Both the position numbers and the translations under genes were made by a program. Of a stretch of DNA of 64,000 nucleotides, positions 36,161 to 48,202 are shown piece after piece. The DNA lies in the NCBI GenBank assembly GCA_024138015.1, contig JAMXBB010000004.1, positions 108,631,950 to 108,695,949 on the forward strand, written 5' to 3'. The notes beneath the pieces are model-generated. The model saw only the letters and a list, made by a program, of their open reading frames with translations, did no database searches and was not told the origin of the DNA. This DNA comes from Lumnitzera littorea. Taxonomy: Eukaryota > Streptophyta > Magnoliopsida > Myrtales > Combretaceae. The first letter of the stretch is position 1, and each line of letters begins with the position of its first letter.

Positions 36161-37844
36161 AATATGTGTCGAGCCTGATTCTTCGGTTTCTTTTATTTAA
36201 AATTAATTTCCCCATTTTCTGATTAATACTAAACCTTAACCGAGAAATTCCGGGTTTTTATTGAAAATAATTTTTGAAGTCGCTACAGGAAAAAAAAAAG
36301 CCATAATCAATTGGGTGAATTGATTACAATTTGGTTACGTGAATTGATTACAATTTGGCTACTGGTCTTTTATTTCAATTTGAATGAAGAATCAGAGTGT
36401 TCCACCACCATCTATTTACCGAAATTAGAATTATTCTTCTAATTATAATATTTTAAAGAAAAAATAAATAAATAAAATAAAATAAAAAAAGAACCTAAGT
36501 TTCTACATGTTTTATCGTCGCCCCAAAGGTACGTACTTGCTAACAGAATCAGACGATCGTAGTTCTTTCACAAATCTTTAATGTATTGATTCATTTTAAT
36601 TTTAAAAACTGACTGAATTCACGTTTTAATTGATTTAATTTATTCAAAAAAATCTAAGAGGGTCCAACTCGTGAATGATTTAAAAACTCTCTAAAAGCCC
36701 TAAAAAATTTTAAAAAAAAGGTTTTTCATTATTAATTTTTATTAAAAAGAAAATTTTCTTACGTGAAGAATTCTAAAACAATACTAAAAACTCTCTTAAG
36801 CTAATATATATATATCTCAACATAAATAGTAACTAATAAATAATAATAATAATAATAATTCAATAATCAAACCTGAACTTGGTTTAGACTGTAGAGTATT
36901 GGTTCGTACGTGGAGCTTGTTGGTGATTGACAGTGGAGACGTACTACAGTTAGAACATGGCCGGTTGCTGTAGCATAACGCTATATGGTTTAGTGGAGTT
37001 GCGAATTCAAAAGAAGATTAGAGATTGGCCTTGCTGACTTGCAGTCAGGTTGACGGCGCTATCTAGGTGTTAGATTTGGGTTACTGTATTAGTGGTCAGT
37101 CGCAAGGAGTTCGAATCGCAAGGAGTTCGAGATAGAGGGGAGTCCTAGTTGTAAGTGGCTCGCATGGATACTTTAAAGGGTGTGCAACTGATCGTGTGAT
37201 CTGCAGCAAAGGGGGTCGTGTTTGGTGAAGAGAATAGAGCGGCTTAGTTTGAAAGTTAAGAAGCTGCTGTTTGGACAAGAGCATGGGCTACTGTTAGTCT
37301 CAATTTGTTGGTGCTCCGCTGCAATTCATTAGTGGTGTATCGTGGGTTGATCGGTGGCTTGCTATCGTGCTTGGGCGTGGACTATGGTGCTGTTGGGCTC
37401 TGCAGTAGGCGGTGAATGGGTCGTCGGTAAATAGTTGCGATCAACCGTGGCGTATGGATAATGTCTTGTACGATTGCCATTATTGGCCTGCGCAAGGTAG
37501 TCAGCGACGTGTTGGAATTGGCGCGCTGTTGAGGTTTGGATTCGGTTTTGCGCTGATCAATGGCTGTGTTGCATCGCTGATCATGCGCGTGTAAGTGCTT
37601 CGATGTGAAGAAACTTTTATCAGCATGCGTATGTACTGATCGTGAGTGAAGACAACGCGACGTAAAGTGTTGTGGTTGTACCATGGATTAAGAAAGTGAC
37701 AATAATGTGTTGCGCATGACTGATCGACGGAATGTGGGAACAGGGAATTGTGGAATGTGGATACAGAGAGGGCATGCTTATGCCGTAGATGCCGTGGATC
37801 CTGTTGGGGTTGCTTGAGGGTATATATTTATGAAACCTAAACCA

Positions 37845-37992
37845 AATCATATCTATTGTATCTGATTTGATAATAATTAACTAGATCCAAATTAATTCAA
37901 ATTCGATTTAATAAAATCAAACTAGATTCAAATGATCTCATATATATTGTATCTGATTTGATAATAATTAACCTAGATCCAAATTAATTCAA
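37845..37992 (+). repeat. Direct repeat of ~55 bp (two copies)
   Basis: TATTGTATCTGATTTGATAA, then TAATTAAC(C)TAGATCCAAATT and AATTCAA, occurs twice, at about 37853 and about 37938. The copies are nearly identical. Confidence 0.7.
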
Positions 37993-37998
37993 GTACCT

Positions 37999-38078
37999 AG
38001 CAAGACTCGAATCCAAGACGTCAAATTAAATCCAATCCGATACTTCAATACTTATCCATTAGGCCGTTGACCTGTGCC
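37999..38078 (-). other. tRNA-Arg-like module, probable SINE head
   Basis: On the minus strand the sequence reads GGCCTAATGGATAAGT, an A-box region of the form found in eukaryotic tRNA-Arg genes. About 35 bases later comes GGATTCGAGTC, a near-consensus B box. The arms between do not pair as a cloverleaf, so this is a tRNA-derived repeat or pseudogene rather than a tRNA gene. Confidence 0.5.
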
Positions 38079-38369
38079 TTAACATTCAGTACAATTAAAT
38101 TGTACTTAAACCACGGGATTTTCTAAAATAATTATTTTTTTTAGCTAAGCTAAATTAAAATGATTCACTCTAAAATAATTTACTTCTTAAAAAAATTTAA
38201 AAATCATTTTAACTTTTCTTTTTCTCATCATTTTTTGATATTTTCATCATTTGTCATTTTTTATTATTTTTATCTTTTTTATTTTTTGTTATCATTTTTA
38301 TTATTATTTTATTCTTAAATTAAGACCCTTTTTGTAAAATAAAATTTAGGATTACAGAGAGGCAAAAAT

Positions 38370-38935
38370 TAATTGTCTACAATATGTCTCTATCAATAAG
38401 TATCATAAATTGAAAAGATGTATATAATTAACCAAGAAATGCGTACTATGTAGGGAAAAAAAATCAACAATTTAAATAAATAATATAAGAATTAAAAAAA
38501 AAGTTTTTTCCTTAGATAATGTAGCTATTCACCAAATACGTAATATCATACAATCAAAAACAAATGTAATAGTTAACAATAGTAAGTAAATTACAAAACT
38601 AAATAATTATTATACTATAATATGGAGACAAATAATAATTAGAGATTTAATAGTAATAATAATAGACAATGGATAATATATAATTAATAAAAAAAAGGTG
38701 AAGCTTATTAATGCATAGTATAATTAATATAGAGAGAGAATTATAGATTATAGCATAAAGAAAGATATGTACATATAAAAAAAATTTTTGGAAACTTTAT
38801 TAATCCATAATATAAATACTGTAGAAAGTTAATATTGGAGAGACTGAAAAAAAAAACTATACGTTAAAATTGTGAAGTTAAATAAAAGGCTATTGGTTTA
38901 ATATATATATATATATATATATAGGTAATAATAAT
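38370..38935 (+). repeat. Diverged repeat, right part of a split copy
   Basis: Aligns over about 550 bp with 42905-43430 (shared CAAGAAATGC/TGAGAAATGC, ACAAATAATAATTAG, AAGCTTATTAATGCRTA and GTTAAAATTGTGAAGTT-like blocks). It ends in a (TA)n tract at about 38901-38923. Confidence 0.5.
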
Positions 38936-39536
38936 AATAGGAAGAAATAAAGAGATAATATAATATAGAATAGATAATAATAGGTAGATGATAATAGTTA
39001 ATGTTGATTAGTTATACATGGAAATAAATATATGTATAACTATATATTAAAGAATTGGAGTTAAATAGTCTCCTATTCTCTTAATATTATTCAACATATT
39101 GAACAATAATAATGTATTTATTACCAACTATATGTAATAAGAAATAATAAATTTAGTAAATGGTTACCATATATACCAACTTATATGAAACATTTAAAAT
39201 AATTGTATAATGAAATTGATTATCATATTAATATCATAAGATATACAATCATTATTATTGTTATATAAACCTAAGCATATAAACCCAAAAAACATTTCAC
39301 CTCTTTTGTTCTTTCATCTTTATGTTTATGAAGTATATAAACCTTAATATAAATGTATATATGTATATTATGTAAATATTTTTGTGGAAATATTGAAACT
39401 TTATTTTTCTAAAACGAAATAAAAATTAACTTTTGTAGTAAATAAAAACTATATATATCTACATATAAACTAATAAAATTATGAATTGTGATTCATGATT
39501 TGTTAATATTTCACATAATACATTCATGGAAAATGG

Positions 39537-42500
39537 TGTGAGCCCCATATTTAACGAATAAGGATCGAATTAGCAAATTTAGAATATCAATAAAACTAAT
39601 CCGATTGATCTAAAAACTTACGAATAGGCTCGATAAATTAGTCGAGGAGACTTTGTGGACTCGGATATTAAAAACATAATAAAATAATAATATAGCTAAA
39701 TAATACAATTTAACTATATTACATATTATTTTCCCTAATCGCATAAAAAATGTCTCAATAGTTTGTAAACTTTTAAAGATAAATTATATATATAATACAA
39801 TTATTATGAGACATAAAATAACATGTAAAATACATGTGTATGTGTCGTATGAAATTTTTAAGTATATACGTATACTCGTAATTAATTAAACTATCTTATT
39901 ATTTACATTTTGGACCAAAATAACATAGAAAAATCAATAAAAAATTATAATAATTCATAGGAATAGCTAGGAACATAGAAATTTAGGTGTGGCTTTATCA
40001 TAGCCAGGTGTTAGGGATTTAGCATTTTATTATCATGCAAATAAGGCTTAGTATTTAGGGCAAAATGTTAGAAGAGAGAGAAAGAAAACTCATTGCACAA
40101 ACTAAACAACTCTAAAAATTCAGAAACACTCTCAATGGGATGCTACGTGCAATTGAGGATCTAGAAAAAATTTGAGTGAGCTAAATTAATCAAAGAGGAA
40201 AATTAGGGAAAAAAATCTGAAAATCAGTGAACGATTTAGGGAGTTTGGCGGTTCACTAAAGTGAGGAGGAGCTGGAAATCAACTGACCACCCTACCACAT
40301 GTTACCAACAAAGGAGTGGCTGACAACTAAAGCTGTTGATAAAAGAGTGGCCAAAGATAGGTTTTCCAACGAGGTCAAATTTTAGTCCAAATTTACATAA
40401 TTTTGTAAAAATATAAACTATGCCTAGAAAATTATAAAAAAAGTTTAATTCTACATATTTTTATGTATAGAATCTGGGAAAAATAGTATTATATACAAAT
40501 TTAGTAGCTATCGTATACATCCTTAAGAAATCAAGGAAATCGAACAATTTTCGATGTTACAATAAATAGGGCTAATGATATAGTTTCTACTTCAAATTTT
40601 GTCTATAAACTATTCTAAACCAATATTGGATTGCTATGTGAAAGTTTTTTATAAAACTATTTTCTAAATTTTTATGTGATTTTTGAGCCCTAAATTATGT
40701 TTAAAATAGTGATTGAAGTGAAAAATAATCTATTTCTCCTAATAAACTCACTTAGATTTTGAGTTGGATTAATTATTAAAGAATTTATACTATTCTGGGA
40801 TGGTTAGATTGATCAGTAAAGTGAGGCATTGTAGAAAATTGTAGTTTAATCTTTAAAAGTGAAATTGGTAACTTAGTTATTTTGTTGGAATTGAAAAATT
40901 AATGGACTATGATATAATGTACAAAGAGTTAAGAAGTAATGAAACTGAAAAAGGTTGTTTAAAGTGTTATTTATTGTTTAAATTAATCTCATAATTATAA
41001 CTTAGAAGAAAAGTGAGTAAAATTAACTAATTATAGGATATTAATCAAGGGCAGATGATAATTTAGAGGTTTTGTGAATGAGCTATGCATTAAAACGATA
41101 CTTAGAGAGTATGTCAATAGCAAAATTTATGAGTGAAATGAAAAAAAAATAAGGGATTTAGAAGCTTGGTTAGAGGATAATTTTCTTAAAAACTCTAGAG
41201 ATAACAAAGTAAAAGGGAAACTCAAAGAATAGTTTAATAAGAAGCTTAACTTAGAAAAACTCATAAGTTGTATTAAAAGATAAAATTGGTATCACAAATG
41301 TCCCTTGTATAGCTTAGAGAATAACTCAAAAGGTTTTTTTAGTAAAGAAAACTACAAGAAAACCACTCAAAACCTAACTAAGAAGACTTGGCAATTTTTG
41401 GTAACTTATAAAAATCAATGAATGGTTGATAAATTATGATTTTTAAGTAGAAATAACTTATGAAATTTATTACTAAACAACAAAAAACTTATAAAACAAA
41501 CTAATGGCTAATGAATTAAAGCTTAAAAACTAATATATTGTATATTTTTAGGGACAATTGAAGAGCAAAGAAGCTATGGTCAGGAGTAAGTTACCAATAA
41601 GTGCAAGTAAGTTGGGATTGATGCTTTGTGACATGTTGAAGTATCATATCAAGATACTTAGAAAACTAAGAGTGCTTGTTTATGGTTATAGCTAGATGGT
41701 TTGTGCGTGTACTATATATGTGTTGGTGATACTGATTAATGATTGGGAGTAAAACTTCGAGTACTGTTTTTTGCTTGAGTATATCATGTCTAGCATGTAT
41801 AAACTTAATTGTTCACCTTATAATCTAGACTAATCTTAAGTTGACTAAGATCTAGCCTAGCATTCATGATAACTCAATAGAGATAACAATTAAGTTGTCA
41901 AATTAAATACCGACACTTCAATAAAGATAGGAAAAATAGTCCCTTTCCCACCCTTAGTCAAATTAAATAACAAAAGAAGGAGTTACAACAAGGTAATGTT
42001 ATTTAGAGAGGAGTGTGTTCTTTATTACACAAACCCAAATTTAGTTTGATAGTATCGTGTTGAAACTTTTCAAAATCCAGATTAAAGATGACGAAATTTC
42101 TCTAACCTCATAATAAACCAGTTAAACATTGTATAATGATCTATCATTTGCTTGTTGCATTTGCATTTAAATAATGATTGAACAACTATGTTTGTTAATG
42201 TATTCTTATGATTCCATCCCTTCTTACTTAATAAGCTCACAATCCAATAGATTGTTTTGCAGGTATAGTGTACTCAGATGCCTCATTATAGTTATCCGTA
42301 GGTTAGTTCCAACGGACCCAGGGAGTGAGGTGTCAAAGTCTAAGAAATGGATTACTATTCATGTACTTTTTTTTCCTTTTATGGAAAGATTATAAGATCT
42401 TCCTAAGAAACCTTATAATTTCCATTAGCTCGCTGATATATCTATAATATGTAATGTAATCCTCTGTGAAGATGTACAAATCTTTTGTAAACTTTAGAAC

Positions 42501-42540
42501 TTCTTATATATATAAAGTTACGTTAAAATCTAAACTATCT
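39537..42540 (+). mobile_element. Long-LTR (gypsy-type) family member A, decayed
   Basis: Shares ordered blocks with the solo LTR at 47517-50514. These are a TGTGAGCCCC start; TTACATAATTTTGTAAAAAT near 40390; AAGTAAGTTGGGATTGATGC near 41610; ATACCGACACTTCAATAAAG with ...CCCTTAGTC near 41910; and TTAATAAGCTCACAATC...TTTTGCAGG near 42230. The right end is diverged and placed only roughly. No coding remnant was seen, so it is most likely an old solo LTR. Confidence 0.55.
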
Positions 42541-42717
42541 TTAGATATTTAAATATATATTTTTAAAATTATTACTCCACAAGTCTCATATACTATAGGT
42601 GCCCATCTAACCGTTTTAAAACTGGTTGTTCTATCCAATTATATATCTAACCAATGATTTATAAAACAAAATGATACTTAAATAGTTTAAAAAATTAAAA
42701 AATTCAAGGAAAACAAA

Positions 42718-43430
42718 AAAAAAATTGTATAAAAATATACTATAAATATAGTTGTTAATAATGTTAATCACATTTTATGTATTTTATTGAATAAATTGAT
42801 AGTTATTTAAAAAGATGACAAAGAAGACATGAATTAGGAAATTATAAAACGAAACAATTCAATAAATATGTCTAATTATAATAAAAAATCAAATAGGGAC
42901 ATCTATATTAATATGTATCAAAAATTCAAAAGATACACATATATGACTGAGAAATGCTTACTATATAGGAAAAAGTTAACGATCTAAATAAACAATATAA
43001 AAATAAAAAAAAATATTTTTGTTTTAGATAATAACAGTAAGTGAATTACGATATTGGATAATGGTTATATTACAATGTGGTGACGAATAATAATTAGTGG
43101 TTTATTAGTAATAGAAAATATAATATAATATAATAAAAGGACAAATAATAATATCTTAATTATTTACTCTATAATAACATTTATTATTGTCTTCTTCTAA
43201 GTATTATCAATCATACTAATATAGACAATAGATTTATATGAAGAAAAGATGAAACTTATTAATGCGTACTGTAAAAAGTTGCAAGATTAAAAGAGATATG
43301 CATATAAATAGCGTAAATATTAAAGAAAGATAATGTTAGAGTTGAAGAAAAAAATAAAACCCTATGTTAAAAATGTAGGGTTGAATTAGAAGTTTATGCT
43401 TTAATAATAATATATAGGTATTTACTAAAT
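42718..43430 (+). repeat. Diverged repeat, uninterrupted copy
   Basis: This is the reference copy for the split pair at 35998-36160 and 38370-38935. It is very AT-rich and non-coding. The matching halves are contiguous here, which is why the sequence between the split halves is read as an insertion. Confidence 0.5.
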
Positions 43431-43619
43431 TAGAAACGTAAATGTTCGCTCTAAAAATAAATGAGATGCTGAAGTAATTACTAATTACTCATATCATCTC
43501 ATACAGACAATAAATAATTCACAAAATTACTGGTTCGAATGCCGTATATACGATAATTAGTTTTATATTTGTGTATCTATAATAAATATATATAAAGAAT
43601 TGATAAAAAAAAATTAAAG

Positions 43620-43860
43620 AGTGTAGCTTTTAGTATCATGCAATGCAATTATCAAATAATGTTGTGCACTTATCACCATATAATCGAACTGAAATAACTT
43701 CCTTCCATCCTCTTACTACAACTTCTTTATTTTATTATTTATTTATTTGAACAATGCACTCTATCAATCATGTGAGGAAGCTTACACGGTAACATTATGC
43801 AAATTATAAAATATTAAAAAATATCATCTATCTATCCAAAATATTTGAGTAATAGTATAA
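43620..43860 (+). repeat. Dispersed ~230-bp repeat, copy 1
   Basis: One of three related segments (others at about 46762-46960 and 46989-47230). They share the order: TTAGTATYA..., AATTATCAAATAATG..., TAACTTCC/TAGCTTCC, CTCCTTTATTTT, GAACAATG, ...AATCATG, and a polymorphic TAATATTATR. All are diverged and non-coding. Confidence 0.45.
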
Positions 43861-44970
43861 CACTTAAATTTAGTTGATAACTTGTCATCATATTAATTTG
43901 CATTCCATTTTTCTTCTTTTTTTCCTCATGCATGAAGAAGGGAATGTAGATTGGAATATTATTTAGGGGAAAAATACTTTATTGAGTTACTAATCCCTCT
44001 TCATTCTCAAAATCTTTTAAAAGTCAACCAAAATATTTTATGTGGAAAAAAAAATGAGTAGCTGTTGATATACCTTTTGCTCCATTAATTATATTATGAC
44101 TTACCCATCAAACTAAATCCTTAATCTATCATAAGTAATGTAAGAAATCACTACCTGCACTTTATAGAGAATTCCATAATACTTTACTTGTATAAACAAT
44201 AACAATTATTTGAAAACCAGAATCATAAGTTTCTATTGGTTAATACAAGCAATAAATCTAATCCCATAGAAAGGGAAAAAAACACTATTTATAGTAAACA
44301 TTGATCGGTTGTTCACATTTCCATTCCCCCTTATTACTTAGTCTTCTCTACTATCATAGTTACTTACTCTATTATCAATTATTACTTACTCGTCTCCCTA
44401 TTATCATATTTACTCGTCCGAATTCTTAAAAGTTAGGAATTAGAAATACTTATTCAAACCTATGTATCTCAATTTTGAAAATAAAAACCCTCACTTGCTT
44501 CTCTTCTTCTCTCAACACTCTATGACAGCAACCAAGTAACCATTACACACCATTACCACCATGCATCAATGAAAACACTATATGGCACCACCAACCACTC
44601 ACCCATAGTCTCTCTCTCTCTCTCTCTCACTCTCATGGCTTAAAGAATTAATTTTTTTCTTAAACATACAAACATCCTAAAAAAGTGATGAATATAATTA
44701 TCTCAATTTTGTTAGTTAATGGGTAATTGGAAAACAATAATCAATAAATAGTTAGATCCAAAACTTTAGTTTAGACCCAAGAGCCATTGAACCAAAACCC
44801 TAAGTTTACACTCAGAAAAAGTTTATGTTTCTTCTAGGCATGCTCATAAGTGTTTTAATTAGATTCAGAGGAGGGAGAGATGTTGTTAATCCGATGGTTA
44901 TTAGTCTGTTGTTATTGGATGCTTTTAAATAGTAATTAGCATTTTTTGTTTTGTTGTATGAGCATTCTCT

Positions 44971-45511
44971 ATTGAATGTTAAGAAAGAAAGATGGCTTTT
45001 TTCTTCTTTGTTATTGTTGGTGTTTCCTTACTATTAGCTGATTTTTCAAGCCCGATCCTTCAAGTTTGGGGTTTGATGTATTCAAATTGAGATATACAAA
45101 TTTGCCACTGTTAAGGCTATTAATAACCCATTTCAAAGGTTGAAGATATGAGTAATATAGACATTTTAATTATATTATATGTTTATTCTTATATGCCATT
45201 ATTGCACAAGTAAACAATGTAATAGTCATTTTAATTATATTACATGTTTATTCATTATTGAATGTCGAGAAAAGAATATGTCCTCCTTTCTTTTTTTGTC
45301 GTTGTTAATGTTTTCCTTATTATTAGTTGATTTTTCAAGTATAATCTTTTGAGTTTAGAGTGATGTATTCAAACTGAGATGAGCAACTTTGCCACAATTA
45401 GGCTATTAATAACCCATTCTGAAGGTTGAAGACAAGGGTAATACAGACATTTTAATTATAGTACATTTTTATTCTTATATGTTCTTTTTGCATAAGTAAA
45501 CAATGTAAGAA
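44971..45511 (+). repeat. Tandem duplication, 286-bp period
   Basis: Copies 44971-45224 and 45257-45511 share ATTGAATGT, TTATTAGYTGATTTTTCAAG, GATGTATTCAAA, AGGCTATTAATAACCCATT and AAGTAAACAATGTAA in order, with modest divergence. Confidence 0.75.
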
Positions 45512-46761
45512 TCGTTATGGTCTTATTCGAACCTAGGAATGAAGTGAAGATAAAAATTAGTTTTAACATGACTTTTAGCTCCATATATGACAAGAGAAGA
45601 CAAAAATAAGAATAAGTAAAGGCGGAATCGAAAACTATAAATATTGTTACCTCTAACCACTTTACTTGTTTTTCTAACAACAACAATATGTTCATAACGC
45701 AAAAATACTACATGCAATTAATAATAAAATTTAGTAAAAAAGATTGTTATTAAAAAATACCAACATTTCTACAATATTCTATTAAGAATATTATAATAGT
45801 TTAAGTTGAGTAGTGATAATATAATATTATCTTTCACCAACATAACACATCACTATCAAAATTCGACTTTGGCAAAAGTTTTTATCTTTACATACAACAA
45901 TAAAAACAAGAGCATAAGATCATGCGGGAACTGAATGCAATTATAAATTTTACTACCTTCTATAATTTGTATTTCAATGTACAAAAAATATTATATAATT
46001 ACATACTTAGTAGAGGAACACACACTTACAATGTATAATTTTTACCAAGTAAGAGCTAACTATTAATTTTACTGCCTTGGACAATTTGCATTTCAATGTA
46101 CAAAAAGTGTTATATAATTACATATATATTAGAATTCCTCTATTAGCTTGCCGAAGGAGGTTACTGACCAATCGAGTGGGGACTCTAGGGAATCTATTGT
46201 CGAAGGTAGGAAGACCAAGTTAAAGATAAATAGGAGCTCCCCGTTTCTTGTTTTCTTTTTTGTTTTTCCTTTGTGTGTTTTTCTCTTACTTTTTTTTTTG
46301 TTATATTATCTTGTGTTAATAATAGAATTAATGTCGCACCTAATTAATAGCAAAATCAAGGTACTCTAGTAATTACTTCATGAAAAAAAGATATAAAATC
46401 CATGGATCTAAAAAGATTTCTCCTTTACGATATGTACATTTTAAAATTAAAAAAATAACAAATAACTTATATTTAATATTTGCATGAAAAACAACATTAA
46501 TTTCTTTTTGTATGCAAGTGATAATTCAAATTTGTCTTTATGAAATTTTTTTTTATTTTTTATTTTTTTTGGCTAAGATATAGATTTTTGAAGTTGTGAT
46601 ATTAAGAGAGCGATAAGGATTGAGTTGATAGTAGATAAGGAAGTTATGTTAAATTTTTCAAATCATATTTTTTTATTATTATTGTATAAAACACCAAAAA
46701 GATGTTTGAAACTTTTATAATATGAATATAGTATAAAGGATTATTTCAATAATAAAAAAAA

Positions 46762-47230
46762 CGTAGTTTTTAGTGCAAAATAGTTATTAAATATGGTGTG
46801 TATATAGTCATACTAAAATAGCTTCCTTATACACCACTTACTATAACTCTTTCTTCATTTTTTTGTTTTATCTGAATAATGTATGTTATAAATCATGCAA
46901 AACAACAAGATAGATTCGTACTGTAATATTATAAAAAATTTCTAAATAACTATATAAATATATAAAGGAATCTTTACAAAAATAGAGAGTATAAACATTA
47001 GTATTAAGCAATCATCAAATAATAGTATACACTTATGAACATACTAATAATATGAATATAGCTTCCCGTTATCCTAGTTATTAGAGCTCCTTTATTTTTA
47101 GTCTATTAGAACAATGTTAATGTATTTTACAAATCATGCAAGATACCAAAATAGGCTTACACCATAATATTATATATATTACATAGATGATAAAATGTTG
47201 AAAAATACAATCTTTTCCATCTATATTATT
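46762..47230 (+). repeat. Dispersed ~230-bp repeat, copies 2 and 3
   Basis: Two adjacent diverged copies (46762-46960 and 46989-47230) of the repeat at 43620-43860. Both contain the TAGCTTCC block and an AATCATGCAARA block. Just downstream is an A-rich run at about 47298-47311. Confidence 0.45.
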
Positions 47231-47620
47231 AAAGGTAAATTGCATATTAGCTTCTTCTATCTTCAAAATTCTGCATTTTGATCCTAAACCCAAGGGAAAA
47301 AAAAAAAAAGAAATGCATTTAGACCTATTTTACTATTTTTCCATTGGATAATATAATAAAAATAATAAATCAAGGGCAAAATGGTCATTTAGATCTCTTT
47401 TAAAAATTTAGAGGTCTAATATGGGGAACATAGAAAAAGGATACATATTGTAGCCAAGAAATTAATAAGAAGGAAGATTGTGTTTGAAGAAAAAGTGGTT
47501 AAAGTCACTTAAGTTGTGTAAGCCCTAAAGCTAAGCCAAGTAATCGTAGGTTTGAGCTTAAAACCCAAGGTTTAGGACGATCGGCTAAGGGGTCCGATCA
47601 AACTCAAATTATAAACTATT

Positions 47621-47811
47621 TAGCAAAATACCAGTAAAAATGATCCTGTAAACTTAAATTTAAGAAAATAAGTAGTAAAATAGGAGACTATAAAATTTTC
47701 AAATTTTAAGCGTAATAGCAAAATACCAATAAAAATGATCCTATAAACTTAAATTTAAGAAAATAAGTAGTAAAATAGGAGACTATAAAATTTTCAAATT
47801 TTAAGCATAAT
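47621..47811 (+). repeat. 95-bp tandem repeat in the U3 of solo LTR B
   Basis: Two nearly identical units (47621-47715 and 47716-47811) contain AGCAAAATACCARTAAAAAT and AAGTAGTAAAATAGGAGACT. They lie about 380-570 bases before the TATA box, where LTR enhancer repeats are often found. Any enhancer role is inferred. Confidence 0.8.
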
Positions 47812-48193
47812 AACTGCTAATTACCAAAAAGGCGAAAAGTGTAATATAATAACTAATAAATTACTAGAGATAAATTATATGTATACTAAAAATTTTAGAA
47901 TGACCAAAATAATATTTAGGAATGTTCACGTGTACCCCACATGTATTTACGTGTAGATAAAAATACACGTAGTTACTAAAATTGGCCGAAAACTAAGCAA
48001 ATAATTAAAGAAAAATACAAAATAATTATAGAAAAATCAGAAAAAATCAGAAGAGGATAAGCTACAACAAGATCAGGTCGTGGTCAGGAAGAAAAAAAAA
48101 TAACCAATAAGAATTGGACAAACAAAAAGCCAAAAATCAAGGAATTGGGGCAAAATCTCATCAAATTAATGCACATTAATTTCTACAATTGTC

Positions 48194-48202
48194 TATAAAT
48201 AA
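48194..48202 (+). promoter_or_regulatory. TATA box of solo LTR B
   Basis: TATAAATAA in the context GTCTATAAATAAGG, inside the LTR and after the tandem repeat. It probably marks the U3/R region. Confidence 0.55.

Larger units (their letters stand above)
36160..38370. mobile_element. Insertion of unknown class with GC-richer core (36880-37850)
   Basis: Relative to the copy at 42718-43430, this 2.2 kb is extra sequence, which suggests an insertion. Its centre (36880-37850) is much richer in G and C than the flanks and has many GGTT/GTGG words, but only short frames on both strands with no family likeness. It ends with a 50-bp direct repeat and a tRNA-like module. It may be a non-autonomous transposon or an LTR piece. 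Confidence 0.4.

Noticed and set aside
37382..37684. 100-codon minus-strand frame in the GC-richer island
   Set aside because: Length is explained by higher GC content; the peptide has no domain or homology signal and overlapping frames on the other strand look alike.
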